A DNA stretch of 64,000 nucleotides from Dryococelus australis (GCA_029891345.1 CM057009.1:312778184-312842183); one strand, 5' to 3'. Numbered from the stretch's first letter, positions 1 to 12,125 are shown. Notes: generated by a model from the letters alone, not told the origin. Numbers and translations are program-made.

Positions 1-640
1 ATCTAAGAATGAGCTACAGCCATCTGAAATGGAAGGTACTTACCTGACCGGGTTGACTAGTCTTGCTATTGGTTGAGGGCGGGATGGAGTAGGTTCACTG
101 TGTTGATTGTAGGTTGTAACAATGGTGGGCTGTCTTAAATCACGTTCTAGTGCACTTTGGGCTAGACATCTTAACCGGCTATTGTGCCCACCTCTTTTTG
201 TGTGCATTGGATTAATTAATAAATAATAAAAAGACACAAACACTCTAATTGGCTTGTAGGAAAAGTAAATAATTATGATGCCGTTCTCGTAACCTAGGAG
301 CGGCGCTCAAGTCCACCTGGGTTCAGTATTACTCAGAAGTACCAAGGTAATGAGCGTGTAAAGTGTGACTTGCTAGATAGGAGCATTTCTCGGGCAGGCT
401 CGAGTACACCGCACACGCCTCAGGAGTTCTCGATCTTGTTGAGACTATAGCCTTATTCAAGCTCCAGGAATCCCAAGAGGTTCGGTCCACTCGTGGCTGA
501 ACCAGAGAGGTCGCTTGGTTTACATTGAGCCACAAATTAAAATAACCAAATTACACTTTCTCTTATTAAAACATTAACAAGGGAGAAAAATAATTGTCTC
601 TCAAGAATTCAAGTTTGCCACAGCGTATTTATTATTATCT
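1..640. other. Non-coding stretch, no feature recognised
   Basis: The sequence is AT-rich with scattered GC-richer patches. The open frames here are short, lack recognisable motifs and have no convincing splice context. It may be the outer part of the LTR-like block that follows. Confidence 0.5.
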
Positions 641-2050
641 ACGTGAAAACATGGGAATGAGTACTCTGTATAAATAAAAATTAAATTTATTTAAAGTCAG
701 TTTATGGCAGGTGAAGGCGAAACTGCACTACAAAATAAAAGAAAACTCCAAAATTCTAATCCCAATTAACAGCGCGTTGTGAGGGGTGGTTGTCCAGAAA
801 GGATGACGTATATGGCCTACTACTGCAGAGTTCAGAGGATTGACTCGGGTAGTGAGGATGCAGGGGTAGGGACGTCGTGATACCTGGACCTTCCCCGGTG
901 GTTTTCTCTGCGTGCTGTGGAGTTGGGGTTGGAGCTTCTGGTAGGTGGTAGGAGAGCCTTCTTCAGACTTTTGGTGAGCCTACGCAGTCTGGAGGGTCTT
1001 CTGCAGACTGTTGGAAGGAAGTCTTTGCTGACTGGAGAGCCTTTGTGGGCTAGAGAGTCTTCTGCAGACTGAGGAGAGCTCTCCAACCTTATTCAGGTCG
1101 GCATGCTGACAAAGACTCGCGAGAGCGGTGTTGCTTTTCATTATATAGTGAAAATTGCAGCTTGGTGGCCGCCACAAGGGAGCAGGGGAAACTAGCCTCA
1201 TATCACAGAGGTTGTTTAAAACAGGGCAGTGGGCTGTGCTACACATTTCTTATCTCCCTGTCTGGAGGCTAGGAGAATGTTCACATATGTAGTTATAGCC
1301 TCTCCCCAAGGCTCGGGCAGCAGTGACAACATCGGCCACAGGGTGCTGCTCTCTTTCAGCATCCCTGCAAACTAGCTTTGACTGCAGTGGTGGCAACCGC
1401 ACATTCGTTTATGAGTGGGCAGTACAATTTCCATTTAATATCAGCGTGTCTGTAGTTATCCGTAGTGCATGGATCAATCCTGTAGCCACGAGATTCATTG
1501 TCTGCCGGCATGCCACTTGCTCCGAACCACTATCATTGCTTGATGACGGGGCAAAGTCTTAGAGTAAAGCGCGCATGCTCGCTGCGCAGTAGTGGCATGC
1601 ATCAATCGCCCACCCCTGAAGCGACGTAGACCAGTCTTCAAGAATGGGAAACTTCTGCTTTAAGTAAGGGAGGTCTACCCCTCAAGTCTTCTTTTGTCTT
1701 TATTCTTTGGTTGCGGCTCTGGACTCACGCCTCTTCTGTGCGCACGTGGCCAGTTGAGTTGCGAAACCTGTTATCTGGTCGTGCGTGGCAGCTGTTCAGT
1801 GTCTACGGGTTAATGGCCCTCCCCCTCTTCCCTTCCGCTGTATGCCTGGGGTGACAGCGCGTCACCTCGTCTTGGCGAGTAGGCTCTTCCTTCGCTTCCC
1901 AGCGGGCAGGAAAGAATGAGGCAGGGAAATATGGGAGCAGGTCACTTAACTCTAGCCTTCCTGGTTCGAAAGCCAGGTCACAAACAGGAAAGCTGTGTTG
2001 TTTGGATAACAATTGCATGATAAAAGAATAATTTCTTAATGATTTAAATG
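640..2050 (-). mobile_element. LTR-like retroelement block, orientation tentative
   Basis: A GC-richer block stands out from AT-rich flanks. On the minus strand it has a TATA-like CACTATATAATGA near 1140-1152, followed downstream by degenerate tandem repeats (about 950-1080). The phrase GGTAGGTGGT beside this repeat recurs near 5100-5112 in the block adjoining the Gypsy-type integrase, which suggests a related LTR or leader. No paired LTR, primer-binding site or target duplication could be delimited. The retroelement call is an inference; a host promoter-like CpG patch is an alternative. Confidence 0.3.
950..1080. repeat. Degenerate ~21-bp tandem repeat
   Basis: The phrase GTCTTCTGCAGACTG occurs twice exactly, with weaker copies between (TTCTTCAGACT, ACGCAGTCTGG, GTCTTTGCTGACTGG). 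About six units of roughly 18-23 bp make up the stretch. The core TCTGCAGA is palindromic. Confidence 0.5.
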
Positions 2051-2364
2051 ATTGGAATCCTTACCTCTGGCCTCGAGATAAAATGTGTGTCTAAAAATGT
2101 CCCACACGCAAGGACAAGCAAAGGGATGTTTACCTTGGCCCTTACAGGAACGATTTTAACGGGCATTTCCCTATGCCAGCGGTGTAGCACGGTAAAACAA
2201 TTTAAGTGCGGATGAGCAAAGCGAGCTCTTTACTCTTTAATCATCTTAACTCTAAGACATTGCATCATCATCCCCTACAACTTTAGAGTATAGGCAAAGA
2301 AGAACCCATTGGCACTTGCAATAATAAACATTACACATTATTCATTGGTGCTCACAATCAATTG

Positions 2365-2410
2365 CAATTTTTTGGCGTGTATAGGCCATACATACATACA
2401 TATATATATA

Positions 2411-2448
<38 letters not shown>

Positions 2449-2966
2449 GTGGGATGCGGCTTATATATGAATATTGGCATTAAAAATTTTTTCTCCAAAA
2501 AAACTTTTTCCATATTCATAAACAAAATATCATTCTGAACGTGTAAAATGTAAACATGTTTGAGCTCGGCCATAGATGCCGTACATGAGGAAATAATTTT
2601 TCTGCGGTACAAGAGAAAGATATCTTAAGTAGTTCCCATGCCCGCTGTGGAACTACAAGTACACATTAATACGAACCTATTTTGTGTAACAGTATCCCAA
2701 GTTTTGCTTTCTCAAGTCATGTTACCATATGTGGAATAGTAATCACGCGATGTATACTTGTAAACATATCAATATAATACAAATTTTCTGTCTCAAATAT
2801 TTTGTAGGGGAGAAATTAGGTTGGAATTTATTATGTTTGTATGGATTCGTAACTTAACAATATTTATAGGAATACAACAATTCAGTGCGGCCTATATTTG
2901 AAATATTAATTATCCCAAATTTTCCATCAAAAACATCTGGTGCGGCCTATACACGCCAAAATACTG
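2365..2966. mobile_element. 602-bp inverted-repeat MITE
   Basis: The left end CAATTTTTTGGCGTGTATAG (2365 on) and the reverse complement of the right end, CAGTATTTTGGCGTGTATAG (to 2966), agree at 21 of 23 positions once the following GCC is included. TA follows the right end, as for Tc1/mariner/pogo-type elements; the left flank reads TG. Inside, a motif like TGCGGCCTATATTTGAA is repeated near both ends, and a (TA)n tract lies near the left end. There is no coding capacity, so this would be a non-autonomous element. A relative lies at 31201-31366. Confidence 0.75.
2400..2446. repeat. (TA)n microsatellite
   Basis: An almost pure TA tract preceded by CATA units. It lies inside the MITE at 2365-2966. 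Confidence 0.9.
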
Positions 2967-4560
2967 TAATTAACACTTAGTTTAGTTGTATACATTAGGA
3001 AATTAAACACTGCGTTTACACTTAGCCATTGCTTGGGTGCAATATTCTTATCGACTAAGGTTACACATACTCTTTGCACTTTCCATTTTTGTACATTTAC
3101 ATATTAGGCCATTACCTGGTACCGGTTTCGTATTACTTGAAATTATGTAAGTTACGAAAAATACTGTCAACTTTGATGTTAGACCAGTTTCTTAACCTGT
3201 TCTTACGTTATATTTTACATGGCTTAGACCAATGGTCTCCTGTACAGATATTTTTGCTTCACTAAACTTTTTTCCCTAGTGCATTATCTCTCAGCACACA
3301 TGCCTCAACTTACATTCACTCAGCTTATTCAGTATGATACTTAGTTACTATTATTTACAATTCAGCTTCTTTCTCTCAAAAATCTTTATGGGACAACGTA
3401 ATTCTTTTGGAGTTATTTATCAGGGTACTAAGCCTTATCTCAGTTCTCGCTTACTCTCTTTTTTCTTACACGTCGTTTACTCCTGGCAAGAAAAAATGGA
3501 ACTAATTTCCCAAGCGATCTCTGTCGCTTCAAGAATAAAAGAACATGAACATCTATATGGGGACACTTCAATACGTCTTACTAACACAAAAATCATATTC
3601 ATACAGACTTATCATCCTTTCTAGCCTATCCTATCCTGGGGGTTATTAGTTAGTGAGCATTATACACTGCTCCAAATTAAAAGCTAATTCCCTCTAACTT
3701 TTTAGGGGGACCCTTGCAAACTTAATCTAACATTTCTGTATATTTATTTTTGTTTATACATTTCTCTCTCCACACATTGACAAGTTTAACATTGGGCATT
3801 AGCGTAATAGTTTCATTAGTAAGGCCGGTAATTTCCTGGGTGGCGGTTACGGCAAACTCACAGTGCTCACTTCATGCTCTTACTGCAAATACATTTTTCG
3901 GACTAACTCAAAGTCACCCAGTGACACGTTAGGAGAGGTGAGGATTACGCAGTTTGTGTGTACGGACCTACTGATAGGCCTCAATATCGCGCATCTCACT
4001 TTCCTCTTGACTCTGCATTAAACATATTGTAATTTCACATCACACTGGCAATTGTTATAATTAACATCATTTACCTTTGAGGTAAATGCCTCCGTGCTTG
4101 CTACAAGCTAATTACAAATGCTATTCATATTTAAAAAAAAAGATAAATATGTACATTTATGTTAGGAGGTGCCCCATAGTCACAAGGAAAGTCAACACAT
4201 TTAACGGGGCACTCGTTTGTGTAGGACCTTGGTTCCTGACAATGCGTTTCTGAATTCCTAACCTTAAACAATATCTACTCTAGTAACACATGCTTTTTTT
4301 TAACTTTGTTGGATATGCAAATTTTACATTTCTCTTTTCCAGCAGACAAAATGAAGACACTTCTACTCTTTCCTTCTAACCAAAGGTTAGGACTCACTTA
4401 AGGAAGTTCTCCGTCGTCTAACCTTTCTTACTAAGCTAAACTAATATAAGCTCTTGCATTCTTGTATGCAGCATGTTTTCTTCTACACTATTACTATCTA
4501 CTAATGTTTTATCACTTTCTGGGTTTCCTAACAGGGTGGAAATTAATGAAAATGGCATAA
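2967..4560. other. AT-rich intronic DNA, nothing recognised
   Basis: Reading frames are short and of low complexity. No splice-flanked conserved segment and no clear repeat boundary were found. It separates the MITE from the Gypsy-type element. Confidence 0.5.
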
Positions 4561-5859
4561 GCCAAGTACTCACTCAGGTAACACTGCGGCTGTTGGTGAG
4601 TTGGTGATGTTTGGTGATGCGGCGCTTCGGTGGTCATCCTAGTTTTCTCTGTGGTGCAGTTGTAGTCGAAGGCCAGCGGAATGATGCAGGTGGTTGGTTG
4701 CCAAGGTGCTTCCCGGTAGCGCCCTGGGATGCGGATCGTGCACCTGACACGCAGTGGTATTGCTCGTCGAGGTGAGACAGCGGCAGAGGGCAGTCCTGGG
4801 ACAGCAGCCTAAGTGGTGCTGCTGTCTGCCTGTTGGACGTCTCTGGCAGCGGTCTGGGTTGATGGTGAAGATTGGCTCGTTTATAGACGTTTATCTCCGT
4901 ATACTTCAATGTGACACTTGCAGTTACCTTCCGCTCCAGATATTGGAGGGGCTGTTTCAACAGCTCCAACGCTAACAAGCTCCCGGGAAACTGCATTTAC
5001 TCTCTCCTTGGATTAACTTAACCGGTTAGCAGTCTCTCCACCTGCAGACTCTCCAGTAGCATCGGTCACCTGGTTGACTGGTGTTGTCGTGGTTCCTTTG
5101 GTAGGTGGTGGGCTCTCTCCTGTTGCTGTAGCATAACTCCAGTTGCCGTGAAAGAATGGGAGGAGTAGCAGGTTGCGTATCTGTGCGTCCCTATCCTTAG
5201 AAATTTCTACGCCCTCTGGGGGTGGCGTGGAAGGAACTAAACCTGGGGGTACATGGCCTCATCAAGCTCAGGTTCCTGAGGGGGCGCTTCCTCCTGTATG
5301 GAAATGAAGGATGTGAAGATGTTTTCACCGGACGACAAGGTTGTCTCGGGGGTTTCCTGGCGTGTTTCAGCCAGGGGTGCGTCAAAGGGTAAAGCAAGCG
5401 GAGCCGGCGGTGTTCTGACCGTAACCTTCGGTACGATTGGAGGTTTGCTTGCCTCCGTGATGGTGCTCTCTCTGCAGGCTGCCTTTTTGCACTAACACTA
5501 TAGGCGGGGCTGTGGCACGAGCTTTCAGTGTAGTACTGTGTTTTCCAGTCTGGCGCCAGGGTGAATAGGGGATATACGAGCTAGGGGTCGAAGGTAGTAT
5601 CCTCTGTGATACTCCTCCTTGTAATGCCTTACGAGTGTAGGGCCTATAGGACATGGGAGGCAATAATTTTGCCCCTTCCGTGTCCTGGGTTACAGTCTTA
5701 CTGGTCGGAGGTTGGGGTGTTTGCCTCGCTCGCCTCTTGGATGGTCAGGGTTCAATACCTTCTGCGAGTTCAGTCACTAGCGGGTTCACTTCTGTACGTG
5801 AGGTTCCATGATAGGGAATGCAGTTGGTCATAGGGGACTTTCAGTATGTTATTCCGACG

Positions 5860-6175
5860 ATCAGTCACCCACTATACATTTCCGTATTGCTCTACTACAG
5901 TTAAAGGTCTGTTCCACTTCGGAGCAAGGCTGATGGCAAATTGATCCAAAGCCTTACTGAGTGGGCGATTCTTCACTAGCACTTGGGTTCCCAAAGAATA
6001 GGTTCGGGCCTGCATTCGGAAAATGCGGTATTTCGATGCTAATATTCATCCTGGTTTCACTGCGCCCACCTTTCTCAATTCTTGGCAGCTGCGGAAGCTT
6101 GGTCAGTACTGACCAGAGACTGGGTAGGGATCTCCCATTGCCAATCTCCAAGGCGTTGAATCGTACAACCTAACA
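5860..6175 (-). pseudogene. Integrase C-terminal fragment (Gypsy pol)
   Basis: In one minus frame the segment YSLGTQVLVKNRPLSKALDQ resembles the G(D/E)xVLV...HPLSKA...F...LAP.W.GP block that follows the integrase core in Gypsy-type elements. A similar block with the same HPLSKA words is seen at about 56160-56230 on the plus strand. Stops and frame changes separate it from the core. Confidence 0.55.
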
Positions 6176-6179
6176 GGAG

Positions 6180-6840
6180 TAGACTCGGCGATGCTTGGGT
6201 AGCTTCATTTTCTGTCCTCCTAAGGGCGAACAGAAAGGAGGGGATTTCCCAATCCCACTGCTAGTGGTTATCGCTCATGTTCAACCAGAGGCATTTCTTA
6301 AGTTCCTGATTCTTTCTTTCGGTTGGGTTAGACAGAGGATGATAGAGTGGAGTCGTCCAGCTTCCCACCTCCCATGTGGTACAAGCCACCCGCCAGAGTC
6401 GGCTGGTAAATGGGGTCCCATTATCGGTGTGAATCACATGGTGATATCCCCATTGGTGGAACACATCTGTGTTCAGTTCTCCCAAGATTTGTTTGGTTCC
6501 CTGGCTTGAGAGAGGAAAAGCCTCCACCCAGTGGGAGAAGCAATCGGTAACCACCAACAGGTACTGATTTCCTCTTTTACTGCGGGGATATGAGCCCATT
6601 ATATTGGCAGCGTTATGTTCCCATGCTCGTTTCGGTCAACGAGAGATTTGGGAGCTAACTGACTCAGGATACCCCTTATTTCTACAGCAGTCTTCACAAT
6701 GTGCAACACATTGTCTCATGTCCCGATTCAATCTGTCCCATGTGAACCGTTCAGATGCTCCTTATAGTCTCCTGGGTCCCGGGATGCTTCGCATGCGGAT
6801 GAGCGTGAAAATGGTTACAGAGGTCAGGGCGTAGGGATTT
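6180..6840 (-). pseudogene. Integrase zinc-binding and catalytic core (Gypsy pol)
   Basis: The open part (6261-6599) encodes YLLVVTDCFSHWVEAFPLSS, then HTDNGTPFTS, then LYHPLSNPTERKNQE. These are the D, D and E blocks of a retroelement integrase core, which joins element cDNA to host DNA. The second D and the E are separated by 34 residues; 35 is the classical spacing. Before the core (6650-6800) a run of closely spaced histidines followed by cysteines looks like a decayed HHCC zinc-binding domain, broken by stops. The spacing, the WTTPxYHP block and the NPTE block are shared with the copy near 55.5-56.0 kb, so both probably belong to one lineage. Confidence 0.75.
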
Positions 6841-6996
6841 GGGGACCCAAACCATTTCGTGCCCACATTAAGTGGTCTCGCATGCAGTACCGGTGGGGCT
6901 GATCCCTGACTAGGAGTTTCGCCTGTGGGTCTTCCTGTTGTAAAGCCAGGACTTGTTCCTTAGTAAGACGTGTTTGTTGGAGCTGTAGTCCCGGTT

Positions 6997-7014
6997 GGGG
7001 GGGGGGGGGGGGGG
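6997..7014. repeat. Poly-G tract (18 G)
   Basis: Eighteen consecutive G on the plus strand lie between the RNase H and integrase remnants of the Gypsy-type copy. It is one of three long G runs in the window (with 12729-12752 and 30841-30856). Such runs can form G-quadruplexes and are error-prone to sequence. Confidence 0.9.
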
Positions 7015-7057
7015 TAGGTTCACTAGGGGGTACCAGTCTCTCCAGTCCTCACTTGCT

Positions 7058-7258
7058 TTAATACCTTCCAAGAGGCCTGGAAATCGTGAGAGGGCATGGG
7101 GGAGATCGTTGGTCCGCCTGAAAGTGTTGGACGGTGAAGTCGAATTCCGTGAGGGATAATTCCCACCTCCCTAATTTCGCCTTCTGGAATCGGGATTCAT
7201 GAAGGCTCCTAGGAAATTGCTTCCCACTCTGCACATACACAGTGGACCAGGGTTATAA
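7058..7258 (-). pseudogene. RNase H C-terminal fragment (Gypsy pol)
   Basis: The minus-strand frame contains LGRWELSLTEFDFTVQHF, matching the end of the RT-linked RNase H domain of Gypsy-like elements (R/LGRW..L.EFDF.V.H). It is open for about 60 codons after the truncation point and then meets stops. The upstream catalytic part is absent. It continues at lower coordinates into the degenerate integrase zinc-binding region. Confidence 0.65.
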
Positions 7259-7741
7259 CTATGGCATAACACAGAAGAAACAATAACTAACTTTTTTATT
7301 GCCGCAATACATCAATACTGTGTCTTAAAATACCAAACTAACACTCATTAAAAGGATAAAATTGGTTGTATTAAAGACAATTCTTTTCAGACTTCAGGAA
7401 TTTTCTCCTGTTACTGTAGTACTGCTGGAAATAATGGTAGTGGCGAGTGGCAAAACTTCTTCCAGGCGAGTAGCCAGCAAGGTACAAAGGTGGAAGGAAT
7501 GGGGATGGCACTTAGATGGCAGCTCGTAATCTCTTTTCCCAATCAGGTTACTGTCTGGGAGTGAATGCTTCCCTCCCTGTTTGTGGTTTCTGCGGCTTGG
7601 CTGGTGCGCAAGCCAGACTGATACACTGCATTCTGCCTACAATGACCAGTCTCGGCACTCTGGTTTGTTAGACTTGGATGATATACGTGGGCTTGCAGCA
7701 AGAATAAGTACTACAATATGTTTTTTATGAAAATGTTCTGA
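7259..7741. other. Unclassified block between two mobile elements
   Basis: This block lies between the truncation point of the Gypsy-type copy and the first family A repeat. It starts AT-rich and becomes GC-richer after 7400. No terminal repeat pair or coding motif was found. It could be part of another LTR. Confidence 0.3.
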
Positions 7742-7924
7742 TGCATGACACATTTCTATGCTTACAAGAAGCACAATTCAAATGGTACACTTCGCCCCAT
7801 CTGAATATTGGCAAAGTTCAATGGGCAAGTTAACTCCATTTGCTTCCGGTAATGGAGGCAGGACACGAGGAACCTCCAGACGTTAACACAGACTCAACAG
7901 ACCTCCAACCTCCTGCTCCTAGCA

Positions 7925-8014
7925 TGTGACAACAGAATCTCCACCTCCGAAAGGCGGGTTACTCTCCCCCTGCATCCCTCAGAACACCTATAGTCATCAG
8001 AAATTAGTATAAAA
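7925..8014 (+). promoter_or_regulatory. Promoter-like block of family A copy 1
   Basis: It begins TGTGACAACAGAATCTCCAC, has a GC-rich inverted motif (CTCCGAAAGGCGGG) and ends in TATAAAA at 8008-8014. The same order, at similar spacing, occurs at 23843-23931 and, with a degraded TATA, at 32687-32783. Conservation in three diverged copies argues for function in the parent element: a Pol II promoter, perhaps an LTR U3. Confidence 0.5.
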
Positions 8015-9330
8015 GGCAAAGCTGACCAGAGTTCAGCAATTGCTCATTGTCCTTGAGGCTGTGAATTCCCAGGGTGATACTAAGGGTGGAAACCCTTTAA
8101 ACATGGTGGCAACTCTGTCTTGTAACGCTCCTAGGCTGTGAATACCAGAGCATCATTACAAGGATTGGACACCCTCAGCCGTGCCGGTAACCGTGATTTT
8201 TGACGACACCAGCTACTTCTGCAGCGCCAACAACCTCAAGCAGCTGCCACACGACGACCTAACCTTCCTAACCCCTACCTCTCCAGGTAACCAAAGGTCA
8301 CGGTGTTGTCGTCCCGAAAGGACATCCCCCATAAGGCCTTAACCCGGCCGTCTTTACCAGTTGGGTAGAGAACCTTGTACACTACGAGGTCCCTTTTGGA
8401 TACCCCCTTTTTAAAACTAGGACTCCCCAGGGCTAAGTTAAATTCTGAAAAATTTATTTAATTATCAAATATTTAAATTTTATATCAAACACAGTAAAGT
8501 ATAGTAATCAGGTTGCCTCTACCTGAATTGCTTTAATTGCAGCTCTGAAGTGTAGTTATCCACAGTGAACGTACATGTTAAATCTATTTAACATAATCTT
8601 ACTTAATATTTTTCACTGTATTTATATACTTGCAATTTATGAAATTGTAATAGAAACCACATTCTCAATTCTACAGAATAGTAACCTTGTCATGAAGTGT
8701 AATAAGAGCTAAGTAACTTTAATTATTAAATTATTATACTTTTTGAATACGTAAGGCAACACCGGCTTCACAAAACCAGTCACACAGCAAATACAAGAAC
8801 ATCGAGAGGTATTCTGAGTTTTGCCATGGTAATGCTCAGTGTATTGCATTGATTTATCTTCGGGGGAGCCCTTCACTAGGAACTTGCCCGACACCCAGGT
8901 ATTGCGACTGTTTATGGGTCCAAGCTGTATAACCCTTCGGGCAAGCAAATGGCTAGGAGTTATGGGGAAAGACACGTTGGGTATAGCCGTGTACCTGGAT
9001 GAACACAGTAGGACTGCTATTATAACCGGCTTCCGCCTTACATACTGTTGGTTTGCATTGCCATTCCATTTAACTGCCTGATGATGCAAGCTCGGAAGAC
9101 TGGAATAAAGAATATGTTGAAAAGGACTCAAAACACCTCGAGACAGAGATCAATGCTTTGAGTAGTATTGATACAGCTGAAAATGAGTCACTCTTTGCTT
9201 TACCCTCAAGAGGGCAAGGTAGGCTGTCATATGAATATTTATTATTTCTACACTGTGGACATTCAATAGTGGGAATAGAACCATCAGACCTCATGGTGGA
9301 ATACACTGCCATACCCTCTTGCCCTACCCT

Positions 9331-9557
9331 TCTTTCCAGAAGCAGTACGAGCACGACTCTGCCCACAACCAGAGTCGGCCACTGTTCCACAGCTGGCCGC
9401 CACAGCGCAGTCCATGGAGCAGAGGAGAGCTTCACTTCCACCGACATGTAAGGTAACGCACGGGAAAGTTGTACCTACTGCAGTGCATGACTTTATCCCC
9501 TCCTGGAAACCTACATGTCCTACACTCCATACTGGCTTTCTGCCCAAGCGGGATTAG
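9331..9557 (+). pseudogene. Shared family A frame, copy 1
   Basis: This frame reads through QPESATVPQLAA and then DFIPSWKPTCPTLHTGFLP before a TAG at 9555-9557. Copy 3 (34015-34461) has QPESAAVPQLAAP and DFMPTRKPTPHVPH in the same order. Copy 2 has SAAVQPPAAP at 25342 on. No known domain was recognised. Agreement of one frame in three copies suggests it was a coding segment of the ancestral element. Confidence 0.45.
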
Positions 9558-9965
9558 CTCCACGGGGCATGATCACCGCAACGTTTACGTCAAGATATTT
9601 GAGGGATACAACCACTACTTGTATATGTCTAGTGTATGATAGCCCACTTAAATTCAGGTTGCTCATCGGGTTCTCAATTCCCAGATCACCCCAAGTACAC
9701 TCGTCACATAATCTCACCTACCAACGTGGGAAGCAACCCACAAGCCAGAGCTATGCCTGGGGCATGTGTACAAATTCCATTGGGTGATTACTTAGATGTC
9801 CAATCTGCTATTTAGTGTATCCCAGCTGGCAACCGAGGATCGATACCTTATCCTGCCGCCCCAGCGGTCATGGTGTTCTGCCAACTCCTACAATACATGG
9901 AGTCGCCTTCCCTTGTATCTGGTGGCGTTTAATTTTAAACCCATAGTGCTTTAGTGCATTGTCCA

Positions 9966-11609
9966 TTTCATTTGAAAGAGCTTAGGTATTTGCATTTGTT
10001 GTTAGAAATATACTAAAACAAATCCGTGCATACATCTTATTAGCATTTTCTTCTGTATAGATGCATAAATTTAGTAAAAGGACTAGTCCAATATTGTATT
10101 TTACATCCCCATGTTACATAAAGGTTAGCTAGAAGTGGCAGAACGTCTTGATTTTACTTATTTTTAGTAAAGACCAAATCACTTGATTGCCAATTATTTG
10201 ATGAAGTCATGAGTCACCTTGGGAGTCAGTTACCAGTTATCACTGGTTCTGTTTTCTCTAGATGTGAGGTATAGTGGTCATAAGAAGGACCACGAAAATT
10301 ACCGACTAAGGAAAACAAATGAAAACAAAAGTTAAAATAAAAATTCATGCACAAAAATATCTAGTTTACAAACATTTACACGTACAGTGGAAGCCCGGAA
10401 TACCACTGCCCGTTATACCGCAGATTCGGCTATACTGCGGGGTTGGCGTAGAAGGAGGGCGCGCATTCTCCCTACTTTCAGCACCAAAATCTATTTTACA
10501 GATTCATTAAAGTCAATATTGTACGTTTTTCCGTATTCAGTTTCCTTGGTGTAGTGTGATGTGATGTCTTTGACGGAAAAATTTCTAGTGGTACTTTTTT
10601 CATGTGACCCTATTATCCCTGTTCTGTTTGGTTGTAAACAGGCCAAAAAAAAAGTGATGGTAGCAACCTTTCCATCTTACCTGGGAGTTGGGTCAGTGTA
10701 GGGATGGCATAGCCACATTCCAAGCCGTATATATCATACTTGAAAGTGTCCTGCTGTCAAGCATGATTAAAAGTTAACATGAAATGTATGTGTGCTGTAT
10801 AGCGTAACAAATTTAAGCAATTACAATTAGTCAATGCCACAATTTTTAACTAAAGTAAGTTAAAATACACTGGAATATTGTCATAAAAGGGATGCTGACT
10901 TCTGTGGTGCATCCTGTATAAAACTGGCTTGCAATGTGAGGGGCTCTGGGTTCACATTCTGGGTTAAGTAGGGACTAAGTTATTTATGGGGGAGTAATTA
11001 CATCCTTTGCCTGGAAAATGAGGTATCTTTTAGCTATTCTTGATTGAATGCATGTGATCCTTTTCATCACACCACGTTTCTCTTATTCTGTTTCCCTCCC
11101 TTGGGTGCTGTCAAGTCCATTGATGCAGATAAAAAAAATATTAAATTCCAATAGAAAGGGGCTAAACGTTTCACGAGTTAGGCGATAAATAACAACACTT
11201 TGTGCCATGTTTGACAGACAGGTGCCATGCTCCATTAGAACACTGGCTTATTTTGCTACTGTACTCGGCCACTCCTGGAAAAGCACAGAAAGCTATAACG
11301 TGACCCCCTTATAGCTGTGTATATGATTGTATTCATACCAAACCACATATTAGCAATAAGGCAATGTTTAGAACTGGCTGTATGGTACGTAAGATGTGAA
11401 CTATGTGTCAATGACTGCTAGTGGTCTCTAGACTGCACATACTGGGATGTGCGTATTCAAAAGGTTGCCTGTCTATAGGTGTGGACATGGCACACTTTGT
11501 GTGCTGTTATCACAAAAAAGGTTAGTCTCTGTTACTTCAGGAAAGAGCACCTTTTTTTTTTAATTATGACAAGCCAATTACTCATTTGCCTAGATACGAC
11601 TCTTACCAT
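9966..11609. other. AT-rich intronic DNA with one pogo-type end
   Basis: Mostly unremarkable. At 10383 the sequence TA followed by CAGTGGAAGCCCGGAATACC resembles a pogo/Tigger-type terminus, but no matching opposite end was found. No coding signal. Confidence 0.45.
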
Positions 11610-12012
11610 TAGGGTTGCCAGAACTCCCATATTTCCCGGGTTCTCCCATAATTCAGCTTTATTTTTGTCAAATCTGCCGTTTCCTGTATTTGTATGAACA
11701 TCTCCCGTTATTAAAATATATTTCCTTTAGTTTAATTTCTGTAAGAAAATTTTAATAGAGGAAGTTGAAGGGAAAATAATAGTTACTCTGTAATTTATGA
11801 GCAGGAATTGAAAATGCTAAGTGTGTTTCCGACTGAAATTTAATTTCTTTACGTTGTTTGCTTCGATAACGTGCTTACAAAATTATGCTTTTAGTTCTGT
11901 ATGTGGGATTGTAGGTGCATGTGGTTTTATAGTTTCTATTAGTTATTTATCATGAGAGTGAGAAGAAGAAAAATGTGATCTCACAAAATGGGAAAAAAAT
12001 CATTCAACTGGC

Positions 12013-12125
12013 TGTGGCCACAAACACAAAGCGTATTGCTCTCTTTGTAAAAGAGAGTTTTTGATTGCACATGGAGAATGTAATGAATGCTTGCAACATG
12101 ATTCAACTGCATGTAATAGAACATA
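12013..12125 (+). pseudogene. BED zinc-finger remnant of hAT transposase
   Basis: The plus frame encodes YCSLCKREFLIAHGECNECL followed by QHDST. The C-x2-C, aromatic/basic core and His residues match the BED-type finger at the N-terminus of many hAT transposases, which binds element ends. Stops occur just upstream and no catalytic domain follows in frame. Its place 400 bp inside the left end fits a transposase start. Confidence 0.65.

Larger units (their letters stand above)
4560..7258 (-). mobile_element. Decayed Gypsy-type LTR retrotransposon (copy 1), 5'-truncated
   Basis: On the minus strand the order is RNase H end, integrase zinc-binding region, integrase core, integrase C-terminal region, a Pro-rich stretch, and then an LTR-like block (about 4560-5180) with TATA-like TCTATAAACG near 4880-4890. 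This matches the 3' half of a Ty3/Gypsy pol plus 3' LTR. Homology stops abruptly near 7258, inside the RNase H domain, so gag, protease, most of RT and the 5' LTR are missing. Frameshifts and stops are frequent and the element is inactive. The LTR limits are approximate. Confidence 0.72.
7742..9965 (+). mobile_element. Family A repeat, copy 1 (unidentified)
   Basis: The start GATGCATGACACATTT matches GACGCACGACACATTT (23432) and GATGCACGACACTTT (32277). Homology with copies 2 and 3 continues in order: a GTAATGGAGGCAGGACACG phrase; a GC-box/TATA block (7925-8014); a leader with GCCGGTAACCG; a GACTGCTATTATAACCGGCTT phrase near 9010; and a frame with QPESATVPQLAA (about 9350). This copy lacks the CFYC gag-like piece, an internal deletion of about 250 bp. 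The end near 9965 is set where the GTTTAATTTTAAAC-like tail stops. Identity of the family is unknown. Confidence 0.65.

Noticed and set aside
1950-1980. CCTGGTTCGAAAGCCAGG hairpin resembling a T-arm
   Set aside because: The loop is eight bases and no other tRNA parts are present; a chance palindrome.
9158-9451. 97-codon plus-strand frame with a Ser/Thr-rich tail
   Set aside because: It lies in family A copy 1 and is a different frame from the one shared with copies 2 and 3.
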